Assembly: GCA_030272155.1 (NCBI GenBank)
Contig: CP126192.1
Coordinates: 6,482,501 to 6,546,500, forward strand
Direction: 5' to 3'
Length of the DNA stretch: 64,000 nucleotides
Source: Tetradesmus obliquus
Lineage: Eukaryota > Chlorophyta > Chlorophyceae > Sphaeropleales > Scenedesmaceae
Below the pieces are notes generated by a model. It made no database searches. It worked only from the letters and a program-made list of their open reading frames with translations, and was not told the DNA's origin. This document shows positions 47,445 to 58,808 of this stretch, piece after piece; positions within the stretch are counted from its first letter, which is position 1; each line of letters opens with the position of its first letter. The position numbers were made by a program, and so were the translations under genes.

Positions 47445-50352
47445 TTATGACAGCTTGGCAAAGTAGTCCAGGGAGCCCTTGGGGTCAGCCTTCATGGTGG
47501 CAGCGCCTGGGGTCCAGCCGGCAGGGCACACCTCGCCGTGCTCGTCAGTGAACTGCAGCACAGCAACACAGCAGCAGTGCAGAGCAACACAGGCCGTCAG
47601 GAGCAGCCACGGCAGCAGCCGTACACGCATCACCAAGCAGGCATGCGTGCTGTTCTTGGCCAGGCGAAATGTGCATTGCGCTGCCTAGGCCGTCCACCGC
47701 CTCAGCGTCAACGACACGCACGGGCCTAACACATACCCAGGCTGCAGGTGTCAGAAACATTACATAACAATAACTACATACGTCACTTGCATACGTCATA
47801 GAAAGCATCAGTCCCGCACCTGGAAGGCCTTGACCAGGCGCAGCGTCTCATCCACGCTGCGGCCCACGGGCAGGTCGTTCACCGTCTTCTGGCGCAGCGT
47901 GCCATCAGGGGCGATGATGAACAGGCCACTGCGGCAGAGCACAATGATAAAACAGCAGCAGAAGCTTTAAGTATCAAGCAGTCTGTGCAGGAGGCATAGT
48001 AACTTGCTGAACATGCGTAAAGCGGCAAAGCAAGGGACTTTGAGCACGGCTCCGTGCTCTGTGTCGAGACTCTAGGACCTGGATTGCAATTATGAACAGC
48101 CCACTGCAGCAGCAGGCGAGACATGTCGGCACATGCATGGGTAAAGTCAGAACATGCGAACAAGGCTGTAAACATCACGCAGTTGTGCAGGGGCGATGAT
48201 GAGCGGAAACAAACATAATAGCCGTACCGCCGTACCGCTTAAAGTGAATGCAAATAAACATCAATCAACACTCACCGCAGCGCCAAGCCAGCATCGCCAC
48301 CCTCCTCAATGAGCACCTCATGCCACCTGCTTGGTGAGGTCGGCCAGCGCTGTCAACCCCGTGCTGCCCTCAACACCCTAAGCATCACACAAAACCCACG
48401 CAACGCGCTCCGCAGCGCCGCACTCGCATTGCCGCTCGCCCGCCAGCGCCCCTGTTTCACACCCTGCTGCACTCAGAACTCCAAACCCGCAACACAAGCT
48501 CAAACGCAACTCACCGCAGCGCCACGCCGGCATCGCCGCCCTCCTCGATGAGCACCTCGTAGTCACGCGCCACCTGCTTGGTGAGGTCGGCCAGCAGCGG
48601 GTAGGCGCAGCCGCCCAGGCCACCCTTGGCGCGGGGGGTGTTCACCCACGCCTGCACAGCAGCAGAGCACCACGGCAGGACACAAGAATACTTGTCACAG
48701 TGCAGCCAGAAATACTATCATTGGCACTTCATGTTTGCTTGTCTGCTGCTGCTGTGCCTGTGGTTTGGGGCTGAGTTGACTGACAAGCTTGGTGGCTCTC
48801 AAGCGTACAGCACATTGATGCAGACCCGGCTTCCGCAGCAGACGCCACGCCCTTGCAGCACAAAGAAGGCCACTGGCCGCGTGCACACGCCAACTGACTG
48901 TCGTGGAGCGCTGAGCTGCTGCGCGTGCTGCACATCTGCATCGCAGCTGTGCCGTACTGTGCCGTACTGTGCCACAATCTGCTGCTGCCACTCGCCAAGT
49001 TAGTGAATCTGTTGCTGCCACTGTGCCATACTGTGCCACAGTCTATGCATGGTGTGCCATACTGTGCCACGAACTGCTGCTGCCACTCACCAGGTGAGTG
49101 AAGTGGCTGTCCACACTGCAGCCCACCACCTGCAGATGCAACAGAAAGCAGCATGCAGTTTGCAGTAGCGTCCACGATAGGGTGTGCGGGTTGGATGGCT
49201 GGGTGAAGCACAGAAAATAGCTATGCATGCAGGGACAAAGCATTGGGTGGCGAACCAAGGGGCATCCATGCACTCTGCACAGCCAGTTGACCACAGACGC
49301 AGAGCATGCGCGTGGCATGTGAATGTGCAATAACTGTGGCTGCTATTAAACTGTGCCTGCAATCCACAAACATGCACAGCTGCTGCGCAGCAGCTCAGGC
49401 TGCAGCCAATGGCCTCATACTCAGAAAAAAAATCAGCAGTCGAGCAAAGTTCCATCACAAAACATGCGCAGCTGCTGCGCAGCAGCTTACGTTGCAGCCG
49501 ATGGCCTCAAACTCCTTGAGGCGGTCGCTGAAGGCGGTGATCTCAGTGGGGCACACAAAGGTGAAGTCCAGCGGGCTGCAGGGAGTTTGCAAGAAAGTTT
49601 GCAGGCAACAGGTTGCAGGAAGCAGGTTGCAGGAAAGATGCAGGGCTAGCAGGCAGGCGTTGCAGCAATGCACTGCCTCGCAGTCAGGCAGCCACTGTTT
49701 GCTGGTGCGCATCTAGGCGCTACTGCACCGCTGCCGATCCAGTCCGCTCCTGACAGGCTTATTTTGTTGATAACCTCCTGTATATAAGTTAGATCATGGT
49801 GTTTACGAAATTTTATGCTGCTGCAGCTGCTGCTGAGTGACCACATGGGAGGGTGTACTGCCCAGCTGCCAGCAGCCAGCAGGTACTCACTAGAAGAAGA
49901 AGACCAGGTACTTCCCCTTGAAGTCATCGAGGCTGATCTCCTTGATCTCGCCATCAACGATGGCCTGCAAGAAGTAAACCAGGTTAGCAGAAACAGCAAG
50001 AGCACATGAGCGCAATACAATGGAGTAGTGCCAGGACGAGCAGGCTTTTGATTTGCTGGTGAGCAGGCTTTTGATTTGCTGGTGGGCCTGATGCATGGCT
50101 GCTGGTAAAACAGGGCCTGCTGGCGGCTTGTACATACATATGTTGTTTTAAAACACAGGTATGGGTTCAATTGCTACGCAGCGAGCCCAGCAGCCGGATG
50201 AAGCCAGTGGCTGGCAAGCAGTCACTGCTTTAGCACTGCAACTGATCTACGTTCCCTGAGAGCCCGATTGCTCAACGCCAGGCAAGGCGATCACAAATAT
50301 GAATCACCTGGCCCTTGAAGGCAGGGGCGGGCTTGCCGATAATTGCAGGCAT
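47445..50352 (-). CDS. Typical 2-Cys peroxiredoxin, cytosolic-type
   Basis: Seven minus-strand exons close in phase: 50352-50308, 49964-49891, 49575-49491, 49129-49091, 48651-48515, 47928-47820 and 47552-47445, giving 198 residues, the normal length for the mature family. It reduces H2O2 and organic peroxides using thioredoxin. The peroxidatic Cys lies in [17 protein letters not shown], with the Tyr codon split by an intron. The resolving Cys is in [12 protein letters not shown]. The GGLGG motif ([13 protein letters not shown]) and a C-terminal YF motif (LDYFAKLS) are both present; these mark 'sensitive' peroxiredoxins that can be over-oxidised. The N-terminus [15 protein letters not shown] begins directly with the fold, so no transit peptide is coded and a cytosolic site is inferred. 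It lies head to head with the Met-sulfoxide reductase gene. Partial copies of three exon edges lie in its introns. Confidence 0.95.
48097..48117 (-). repeat. Echo of peroxiredoxin exon 6 acceptor edge
   Basis: Plus-strand ATGAACAGCCCACTGCAGCA resembles the exon 6 acceptor edge ATGAACAGGCCACTGCGGCA at 47918. Short, three mismatches. Confidence 0.6.
48275..48350 (-). repeat. Echo of peroxiredoxin exon 5 end
   Basis: About 75 bases repeat the end of exon 5 and its donor (true copy 48511-48595): CTCACCGCAGCGCCA, CATCGCCACCCTCCTC and CACCTGCTTGGTGAGGTCGG are shared. A 9-base deletion and point changes break the frame. Confidence 0.9.
49380..49415 (-). repeat. Echo of peroxiredoxin exon 3 end
   Basis: GCAGCAGCTCAGGCTGCAGC followed by CAATGGCCTCA resembles the end of exon 3 with its donor (49480-49510). 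The upstream CATGCACAGCTGCTGC is shared too. Confidence 0.85.
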
Positions 50353-51015
50353 CTTTGCGAGTGTCTGGTTGGAGGAGTCGAGAAGGAATACGCGTGCAGT
50401 ACGTGTAAGGAACAATAGACGTTCAGCAACTGATCCCTGCGAGAAAGGTATCGTTGTGATATGAGGGCTTCGTGCTTTCAGCGATGAAGCAGGTGCGAGC
50501 TAACACGGTGTTGCTACTGCGTCATGGCATAATGGCTGCTGTTGACGGTGAAGTCTTCAACAGCAGCTGCTTTATGCGATGATTATTATTCTTTAAATCG
50601 TCACAGGTACGTGTCCCTCTTCCCTCTGGCTCTGGAACGGAATTTTGTCCGCGTGTGGAGGGAAACGTCCAAACCTCCTGTTCTTTGAGCACAAATGTGC
50701 GCGGCCTCCAATCCCTGCAAGATATACTCCACAAACAAAAATGCAATTTTTCAGTACTACTGGGTATGAAGTGCACTCTGTACCACAGTGCATGACGGGC
50801 AAGTGACCTTGAGACAGCTGAGCACACTGAACAATGCTGATCAGCACGTGTAGGGCCCCCAGCGCATGCTAATGCATCTTTACCAGCTTATATTGTGTTT
50901 TTCAAACGATATCACTTGCATACCGTCCTGATAAAAGCAGCAGCAGCAGCGGCAGCAGCAGCAGCAGCAGCAGCAACAAAGCTTGTCAGTCACGAGCTAC
51001 AGCAGCTGCAGCAGC
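50353..51015. promoter_or_regulatory. Possible bidirectional promoter, peroxiredoxin / fRMsr
   Basis: 663 bases separate the two start codons and contain no supported exon. TATATTGTG at about 50889 on plus and GCATAATGG near 50527 are AT-rich spots. A (CAG)n stretch at 50937-50976 precedes the plus-strand gene. The promoter role is inferred from layout only. Confidence 0.4.
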
Positions 51016-52724
51016 ATGGTGGAGAAGCTGCACTCACAGTTGCCAGTTGGTGCGGCAGCCTCACAGAAGGCCAGCCACTACAAAGAAGTCATCCAAGACC
51101 TCCAAGCTATGCTGCAGGGCAAGTGGGTGGACCGTACAGTATAAAGGAGCCTGAACACCATGGCAGCATGCACTTTCTTGACCAGCAGAGCCAATGTTTC
51201 TGTTGATAACAACGATCGTATCATGCCATCTACAGTTGATGTGCCTCCTATCGTGCTTCAGGATTGGTGTGCAGCCACATAGAGCCCTCTTCTTGGTGCC
51301 TGGCTGACACATTCGCATTTGCACCTTGTGCTGCTGCAGAGGAGAGCAGCTGGGTTGCGGCCATGGCCACAACCAGCAGTGTGCTGCACCAGGCCTTTGA
51401 ATACTTCCACTGGACGGTGCGTGCGTTGGGAGATGCTCAAATTCACAGTTACCTTATATGCACCCAGCAGCTATAGCATGTGGGTACAGCACGCAAGGGC
51501 GTGCAGTGGGTGGTGCTGCTGGTATTGCATGCGATGGTGGCCAAAGAGAGCGCCAGCACCTGTCAATGTAAGCAGCAACGTGATCTGCACAGACCCTGAG
51601 CTGCCACTGACAAAGTAGGCAGCAGCTCAGATCATGTTGGTGGTGCTGCTGTGAGTGCATGGAGTGGTGGCCACAGGGAGCGCCAGCACCTGCCAATGTC
51701 AGCAGCAATGGGATCTGCACAGACCTGAGCTGCCACTGACGCACAGGCAGCAGCACACAGCAGGACAAATCTTTTCGACGCCTACTTCGTCCGACTACTT
51801 CCAGCTGCTTTACATGCTAAAAACCCCGCAAACTCCATATCAACAGCGTGCTTGCCAAGTCAGTGACAGCACTCCCAGGTTTTGATGTGGACTGCTGCAC
51901 GCCAGCTGCAGTGGCAGGGCAGCCAGTGCATGCCCAAGCATATGCTGTATACCACTAGCCTGAACTATGCCCCATGCAAGCCGTCATATCCTACGAGTTG
52001 GACAAGCAGGGGGGATTTTAACTCATACACTGCTTAGTGTTTCTGAAAACAAATTGTCTGCAGGGGTTCTACTGTGTATGGCCGGACCAGCCGCAAGACG
52101 TGCGAGTGGTGGGCCCATACCATACCAGGGCTCAGGTTTTCATCATCAAGATATGCAGTGGTCAAAGGAAGGCCTTTAGTGTTGCCATGTCTGTGTCTGT
52201 TGCAGGGTTTCTACTGTTTATGGCCTGACCAGCCGCAGGATGTGCTGGTGGTGGGGCCCTACCAGGGCTCCCTAGGCTGCCTGCGCATCCCTTTCGGCAG
52301 GGGCGTGTGTGGCGCAGCAGCGAGCAGCAAGGCGACACAGCTGGTGCCTGACGTGCATGCAGTCCCAGGCCACATTGCGTGCGCTTCTAGGTGAGTGAAA
52401 AGTTTATATCAAGGGAACAGGTAGAGCGGGATCACAAGAGATGCAGCGCATGCATGCATATGCTGCTTTTTGGTCGCTGCCTGGGTGCATTGCTACTGCG
52501 TCCCAGAAGAAGCGCTGCGGCCCGCTGCCCATCTTGCTGCTGCTGCTGTATATGCTGTGCGCAGCACGCAGTCCGAGGTTGTGGTGCCGCTGCTGTGCCC
52601 AGCCAGCAGGCAGCTGCTGGCAGTGCTGGACGTGGACAGCAACACGCCAGCTGCATTTGACGAGGTGGATGTGACGCACCTGGAGCAGCTCTGTGTCTGG
52701 CTGGCCAGCAAGTACGGCAGTTGA
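51016..52724 (+). CDS. Free methionine-(R)-sulfoxide reductase (GAF type)
   Basis: Exons: 51016-51122, one ending 51416, 52206-52390 and 52565-52724; about 170-200 residues. fRMsr reduces free Met-R-sulfoxide with thioredoxin. The GAF fold shows HWTGFYCLW (splice at 51416/52206), VVGPYQGSLGCLRIPFGRG, VCGAAASSKATQLVPDVHAV, PGHIACASSTQSEVVVPLL and LLAVLDVDSNTPAAFDE. All three family cysteines are present: GC in LGCLRI, VCG and HIAC; the last is catalytic. The start of exon 2 is unsettled: a CAG acceptor at 51340 breaks phase, 51275 keeps phase but adds about 25 residues, and 51347 keeps phase with a poorer acceptor. The N-terminal helix (SHYKEVIQDLQAMLQG) fits YebR-like proteins. No targeting peptide is seen, so a cytosolic site is inferred. 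Echoes of exons 3 and 4 flank the gene. Confidence 0.9.
51508..51755 (+). repeat. Direct repeat of about 120 bases in fRMsr intron 2
   Basis: The stretch with AGCGCCAGCACCTG, CAATGT, GATCTGCACAGACC and GAGCTGCCACTGAC occurs at 51508-51623 and 51639-51755, with a period of about 126-130 bases. It is not an exon copy that I can recognise. Confidence 0.9.
52058..52140 (+). repeat. Echo of fRMsr exon 3 start and acceptor
   Basis: TGCAGGGGTTCTACTGTGTA at 52061 and the following TGGCCGGACCAGCCGCA and GTGGTGGGCCC match the exon 3 start at 52201-52262. It codes GFYCVWPDQPQDVRVVGPY, then diverges. The acceptor CAG is intact and the entry phase is the same as for the true exon, but no donor is seen. 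Confidence 0.93.
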
Positions 52725-54494
52725 GCGCAGATGGCCTGCAGCATTGTGTTATGTGCAGTCATGTTGAACGGTGGCACATACTTGTGGCCAATAACATGGG
52801 GTAACAAGAGAGGTGGATGTGCAGCACCTGGAGCAGCTCTGCCGCAGAGCGGTTGGCTGGCGGGCGGCGGCGGTTGGCTGGCGGGCAAGTACAGCAGCTG
52901 AGCGCGGTTGGCCGACAGCAGATGGCATGCAGCATTTGGCTGCTGCGTCGCGTCGTGTGTTGCCATGTCCCATGGTGACACACCCATTCTAGCCATGGAC
53001 ATGCGTACAGCATCTGAGTGAGGATGGTGTCGGGGTTTGTGATGGCTGCTGGCGGTGCTGGACGTGGACAGCAACACGCCAGCAGCATTTGACGAGGTGG
53101 ATGCGACGCACCTGGAGCAGCTCTGCGTCTGGCTGGCCGGCAAGTACAAGGTTGCGCACACAGCAGCTGAGTGAGAATGGTGCATTGGGCTTAAATGATA
53201 GTTGTTGTGTTGCGGGGCGTGCAGTTTGGATTTTTGTGTTGCAGCGTTTGGTTTTTTTCAACGCTGGCGCAGCATTTGGCCAGTTTGACTGAGTCACAAG
53301 GGGTAAATGATGTTACATTGGCACATGCATCAGTCAAGGATGCGAGGCGCAGCAGTGCAAAGCGCACACCAGCATATACAGGGAATGCAAGCTGTGCAGC
53401 AAATGGTGCATGGTTGCACTCTGCGACAGCGCAGAGTGTATGCATCACCTTGCACAGCACTGTGACAGCCAGAGTGAAGGAGCAGCAACACACCATGCAG
53501 GGTTGTATGCATAGGTTGAAGATGTCCACAACGTGAAGGAGTTGGGGACGCCTGCGTCTGGAAGCGGCCGTGGCAACCAGCAAGCACCCACTAGCTGTGC
53601 ACTCCTTACTGCGCTAGCGCATTACAGCGCTGTACTGTGCGAGTGAGCATGCCCCCTGTGAGGCGCCTCTTGTAACTGTCAAAAGGTGCAGCACATGGCT
53701 CCACACGCGCCTTCAAGGTTTGTTGACTACTGCTGTCTGTGCATGTACACCATTTGCCATGCCTGCCAGGGATCGTCAGTGACGCTTGCGTGCAGTCTCA
53801 CTAGGGCCCACAGGTCCTAGTGACACCTCAACCGTGAAGACAACTTGTATGTGCGTTCATGCTGTTCAGATGCGTTGTTGGCATCAATGCAGCGCGCGCT
53901 GGAGGCCAGTAGGCTGCTGGTCCAAACCCAGCATAACTTGTGCATATGATCAGGTGAATCGCGACCCACAACGCTTTGATATGGTATGCCACACGCACAC
54001 GTGTAAACAGACATGCAATGCTGCATACTCAACTATCATACGGTAATCCATGCAGTCGGCAGCTGTCAGGACCGACCGCATGCAGCCTGCGGTAGTGCCT
54101 GCGTCCCTGGGCATGCAACTGACAACACAACCCACACATTAGTGTACAGCACAAGCACAAGATAATCGTTCAGTCATAGCTCCTAAACAACAGGCAACTG
54201 CTGGCAGGTTGTAGTGACTGGTCAGCCACCAGCAGCACGTCTCATCATGATCAAGCTAAGGCAGTACACCATGTAGATACACCTTGGGCTAGTCCATATC
54301 ATCCAGCAGTACTCACTACTGCATCAAATGCGCCATCCTTCCCCAAGCCGACAGCCGGCGTGCTGCTGCGCTTGCCCCCACAGCTGCTGCGCATGCCTGC
54401 TCATCATCATCACCCACCACGCCTGTACCTGCTGCAGCAGCCGCAGCAGCCGCCGCCGCAGCAGCAGCAGCAGCTGCAGCAGCTGCTGCTGTAC
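52725..54494. other. Intergenic between convergent fRMsr and U-box genes
   Basis: Besides the fRMsr echoes I recognise nothing. Open frames at 53191-53583 and 53786-54046 show no domain. Confidence 0.5.
52810..53160 (+). repeat. Two downstream echoes of fRMsr exon 4
   Basis: A short copy (GAGGTGGATGTGCAGCACCT and GGAGCAGCTCTG) is at about 52810-52842. A longer one of about 110 bases at 53044-53150 repeats most of the exon 4 end and reads LAVLDVDSNTPAAFDEVDAT then HLEQLCVWLAGKY. Both are beyond the stop. Confidence 0.93.
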
Positions 54495-54999
54495 TACTGC
54501 CGCCGCTGCGCCTGCTGCTGCTTCTGCAGCTGCGCGCCACGCTTCTCGCGCCACTCCATCCACTCACTCACTGCACAGCGCACCGCATGGTTGGGCAGTG
54601 TGGCGGCGCTGCACATGCTTGACCATTGATGCACATGCTTGACCATTAATGCCACACCATAATCCACCTGCAGCTGCTGCCAACGCCATGAGCCTGCTGC
54701 TGCTTCCCGCTGGGTAGCCTGGGTAGGCTGGGGTGCTGCTGCTATACTTCTGACACGCTACTGCCGCCGCTGCTGCTGCTGCTGCTTCTGCAGCTGCGCG
54801 CCGCGCTTCTCGCGCCACTCCATCCACTCACTCACTGCGCAGCACCACATGGTTGGGCAGCGTGGCTGTGCTGCGAATGCTTGACCATTAATTTCACACC
54901 ATCAATCCACCTGCAGTTGCTGCCGACGCCATGAGCCTGCTGCTGCTGCTGCCGGGTAGGCTGGGTAGGCTGGGGTGCTGCTGCTATACTTCTGACACG
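54495..54999 (-). repeat. Tandem echoes of the U-box gene 3' end
   Basis: A unit of about 245 bases covering the gene's last codons and 3' flank (CTGCAGCTGCGCGCCGCGCT, TCCATCCACTCACTCAC, GCCATGAGCCTGCTGCTGCT, GGTAGGCTGGGGTGCTGCTG) occurs at 54657-54900 and 54901-55145, the latter including the true exon end. A shorter third copy is at 54495-54650. Confidence 0.92.
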
Positions 55000-56203
55000 C
55001 TACTGCCGCCGCTGCTGCTGCTGCTGCTTCTGCAGCTGTGCGCCGCGCTTCTCCCTCCATTCCATCCACTCACTCACCGCACAGCGCACCACATGATTTG
55101 GCAGCGTAGCTGTGCTGCGCAGCGCCTGCTTTGTCAAGGGGCTGGCACGCTGCCCACTCTCAAACCACTCCTGAATCGCCCGCCTATCATAGGTAAAGCC
55201 GTCACACGCCACCACTGGATCAGTCAGAACCTTCTGACTCAGCGGACACAGGAACAAGCTGGGCACACCGCTGCTGCTGCTGCTGCTGCCAGGTGCTGCT
55301 GCTGCTGCCGCCGCATTGCTAGCTGCTGCGCTGCTGCCTGCAGCTGCTGTACCGGCGCCCAAGCTGCAACAGAAGGGGCATGCAGCGCCTGTGCTGTCCT
55401 TAAGGCCCAGCCCTCCCAAAAGTGAGTCTATGCTGCGCAGCTCTTCCCCCGGTAACCTCACTGGGCCCAAGGGGCCATCTGGTGCATCTGCTGCTGCTCC
55501 TGCTGCTGCTGCCGAAGCTAGCAGTGAGGGGCAGGCCAGCGCGGCTGCTGCTGCCGGGTTGAGCAGCGGCACCACTGCTGCATGCTTGGCCTCTACTGCT
55601 AGGTTGAGAGGCGTCTTGCCCTCCTGCGGTTGGCAGGGGAGGCAACAGTGGCAGGGAAACGGGTTCAGTGCGATGGGGTCTGAAGAATGCATAATGGTAT
55701 GCAGAATGCAGCTGCATGCTAGGTTGAAGGTAGGAGTGCTGGACACGAACAACGCAGCCAACAACACCAAATGCACCTAACCGGACTTCACACAAAGCAG
55801 TTGCTGCAGCACCAGTGAGAGCCGTTTCCGTAAAGCAGCATCTGAAGAGCTTGACACTTACAAAACCGCATCGCACTCACTGAGTTGGTCGCCTCCACGT
55901 TGGCCCCATACTCCAGCAGTGTGCGTGTTGCAGCGGTGCTGCCGTTGGACGCCGCGACATGCAGCGGCGTCCAGCCGTTCTGTGTTGTACAGGTGGGCAA
56001 GCAAGGATGTTGAGCGCAAGTGGCAGGAATGCAGCACGCACGGGACGGAGTGGGTGGTGGTTCCACTATAGCGCAAAGTTGAGATGGAGGTGACTAGGTC
56101 ACTGACCAGGCTGGTATGGAGAGCAGGTTGCCGTGATGTTCGCCTAGCCTGCACAAGTTTGGCGCTGGTGGATAGCAGCGTCTGCGTTCCTTTGTCCTGC
56201 TGC

Positions 56204-56234
<31 letters not shown>

Positions 56235-56737
56235 ATGATTGCAGCACATCTGTGATGCAGCCGGCACATACACACGCATGTGCGCACACCTTGTTTGGTA
56301 TGTCTGGGTCAGCACCCAGCTTCAGCAGCAGCGCCACCATGCTGTCGTTCTTGTGCTCAATGGACAGGTGCAGCGGCGTGAACCCAATCTGCAGCAGAAG
56401 CAGCAGCAGTAGCAGCATACAGGCAGCAGTTGGTGTGCACAATACGGCACAGGGACAACCATTAGACCCTGTCAGCACACCGCAGGAAGTTGTCATCACA
56501 ACACGACTAGTTACGCTCCGCACAGATGAGCGTGGCAAGCAAATGGTTGCTGGGCAGGAGCACGCACAGGCAGCAGCAGCAGCAGCAGCTGCGCCATCAA
56601 ACGTGTGCTACGCATGAGACTGTACAATGTGCTGTGTTGCTCTGCCGCGCTAGGGTCAGCGGCTGCCAGTGCTCAGTCAACTGCTGTCGCAACACGGTTC
56701 GCTGAGTACCCCTGCCACTCGCTCTGTCTGCTGCTGC

Positions 56738-56796
<59 letters not shown>

Positions 56797-57669
56797 GCGC
56801 TGCCGCTGCTCACCGCGTCCTTGGTGTTGGGTGCTGCGCCTGCTGTGATGAGCACTGCAGCCACCTCCCTGTGGCCCTTCTCAGCGCAGATGTGCAGCGG
56901 CTGCACCCCATCCTGCAGCAGCAGCAGCAGGCACAAGAGTACCCAAGCACAACAAACAGCATAGTAGGCAGGTTAGACAGTAACCGTCCATGGCAGGTTT
57001 GAAGCATGGCATGCGCGCATTAACCGCATGTTCGTATTGACATGCGTCAAATCTGCTCGCGATGATATGCATGTCTGGCTGTGTGCACCTTTGCCTCTGC
57101 TTTCACATCCGCGCCAGCCGCCACCAGCGCCTCAGCTGATCCTCTTTGACCCTCCTTTGCTGCCATGTGCAGCGGCGTCATCTTGTAGATGCGGTTGGCT
57201 GCGTTGACGCCCGCGCCGTGCTGCAGCAGCAGCTGCAGCAGCTGCGTGTGGCCGTACTTGGAGGCCAGGTGTAGAGGGGTGTGGCCGCCCTGGTGCGGTT
57301 GCAGCAACATAAGCAGCGCGCAGTATCATGAGTCAAGACGGTGTTAGAGTCTGATTTGAGGTTTCTGGGCTGGTGAGCAGCTGCAGCAGCTGCGTGTGGC
57401 CGTACTCAGAGGCCAGGTGGAGTGGCGTGTGGCCGCCCTGGTGTGAGTGTGGCATCGTGAGAACAGCAATGAGCAGGGGCCACAGCCTAGTTTTACGTCT
57501 GTTGTGAGCAGGTGAGCAGACTGACGATACAGGTAAGGCAGGTGCTACCCTGTACGTGTTTCACGCCTGCTGGTAAGGAGGAAAGGACAGCGGCGCAAGT
57601 GACCATGGCTTCCAGGAGAGTGCTTGAGACTGGGTGCAATAGGCAGCCACGCAGGAACATCGATAGCAT

Positions 57670-57711
<42 letters not shown>

Positions 57712-58161
57712 GTATGCAGCATCTGCTGGTCCTGCCAGTGATGCCTGGTCCGGCTGCCTCACCTGGTCCACAGCATCCACACTTGCACCTTCTGACAGCA
57801 GCCATTGCGCTATATGAGTGTGGCCGTAGATTGCCGCTAAGTGCAGCGGGCGTTTGCCATCCTGTGCAACAGCAGTGGGGCACAGCAGTTTAAGCAGATA
57901 CAGCAGCATGCATGCAGCACCTGCCGTCTCCGGGACAGTACGCGAAATCTTGTTATGACAATGGTCACGTACTTTGTAAACAGGGTCGTCTACTTCGCCC
58001 AGCACGGCCTGAATCTTCTGAAGGTCCCCAAGCTCGAACAGTCCAACTACGTTGTCAGGTGTGCCAGCTGCATTAGATGCGCCAGCGTAAGTGTGACTTC
58101 CTGTTGTGTTTGTTTCTTTAGGACGCTTGCTGGCTGCCAGCGAAGTCAGCTTGGCCAGCAT
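55000..58161 (-). CDS. Ankyrin-repeat U-box E3 ubiquitin ligase
   Basis: Seven minus-strand exons, all phase 0: 58161-57973, 57861-57763, 57289-57089, 56912-56814, 56388-56290, 55979-55881 and 55623-55000, giving 469 residues. Exons 2, 4, 5 and 6 are each exactly 99 bases and code for one 33-residue ankyrin repeat (DGKRPLHLAAIYGHTHIAQW; DGVQPLHICAEKGHREVAA; IGFTPLHLSIEHKNDSMVA; NGWTPLHVAASNGSTAATR). Exon 3 (201 bases) codes for two. Exon 7 starts with a partial repeat (EGKTPLNLAVEAKHAAVV), continues with an Ala/Ser linker and ends in a U-box at about residues 385-455: SLFLCPLSQKVLTDPVVACD, GFTYDRRAIQEWFESGQ, then PLTKQALRSTATLPNH. The U-box recruits E2 enzymes without zinc; ankyrin repeats would bind the substrate. 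The C-terminus is a Gln-rich helix. The combination occurs in algae and protists; the substrate is unknown. Confidence 0.92.
56742..56795. repeat. (CTG)18 microsatellite
   Basis: An uninterrupted run of about 18 CTG units (CAG on the coding strand), 19 bases into the intron after ankyrin exon 4. Confidence 0.95.
57375..57443 (-). repeat. Echo of U-box gene exon 3 start
   Basis: Plus-strand AGCTGCGTGTGGCCGTACT at about 57387 and the following AGGCCAGGTG and GTGTGGCCGCCCTGGTG match the exon 3 start and acceptor edge (57239-57295). On minus it reads GGHTPLHLASEYGHTQLLQL. It lies in intron 2 with an intact CAG acceptor. Confidence 0.93.
57668..57712. repeat. (CAG)15 microsatellite
   Basis: A run of about 15 CAG units on plus in intron 2 of the U-box gene. 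Confidence 0.95.
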
Positions 58162-58808
58162 GACGGCACCTCAGGCTATACTCTCTTTTTTGCCTTGCCT
58201 GAAAGATCGCTGTTTGTTTGGTCGTACATTCAGCAGCATCGAAACATTTCGTAAATCGGGCAACCAAGCACAAAGCATCTTCACTGTCAAAAAGCCCTTG
58301 TTGGGTTAGGGCTTTGCCACCACCTTCAAATCTTGGGTGCCATGTGCTGCAAGTTGCAGCAGCAGCTGACGTGAAATTTGCACAACAGCACCTGCGAAGT
58401 CTGACTTGTCACAGCCTAACTCCAGGCTTGCTGAGCCAGGCGATGCCGCGCAGACACAAGTGGCAGGCATGGCAGCGCAGGTGCTCTGGCCATTTCCATC
58501 CTGTCGTATACACTTGCTCACACAGCGCCACATGAACTTGGCTACAGATGATACAAAACACAACCTGAGCAGCCTGCTGCGCGCATGACAAATGCTTTTG
58601 AGAAGCACTCTATCAGCAAAACCACCAGAAGCTCTCTGCATCTTTGCTCAAGACAGGCATTGCTCATCGCAAACGCCGTGCCCCTCCCCTGTTCTAACTG
58701 CAGGTGTTTCAGCTCTTTAGACCCTCACAAACCCCCAGGTGCCAACTTTCTCATTGTTCCCTGCAGCTATCAGTCACATAACGGCTTGTACAGGCTGCCC
58801 ACTGCTGC
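58162..58808. other. Intergenic between U-box gene and RFWD3
   Basis: 647 bases with no supported exon: promoter of the U-box gene and 3' flank of RFWD3. Confidence 0.5.
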
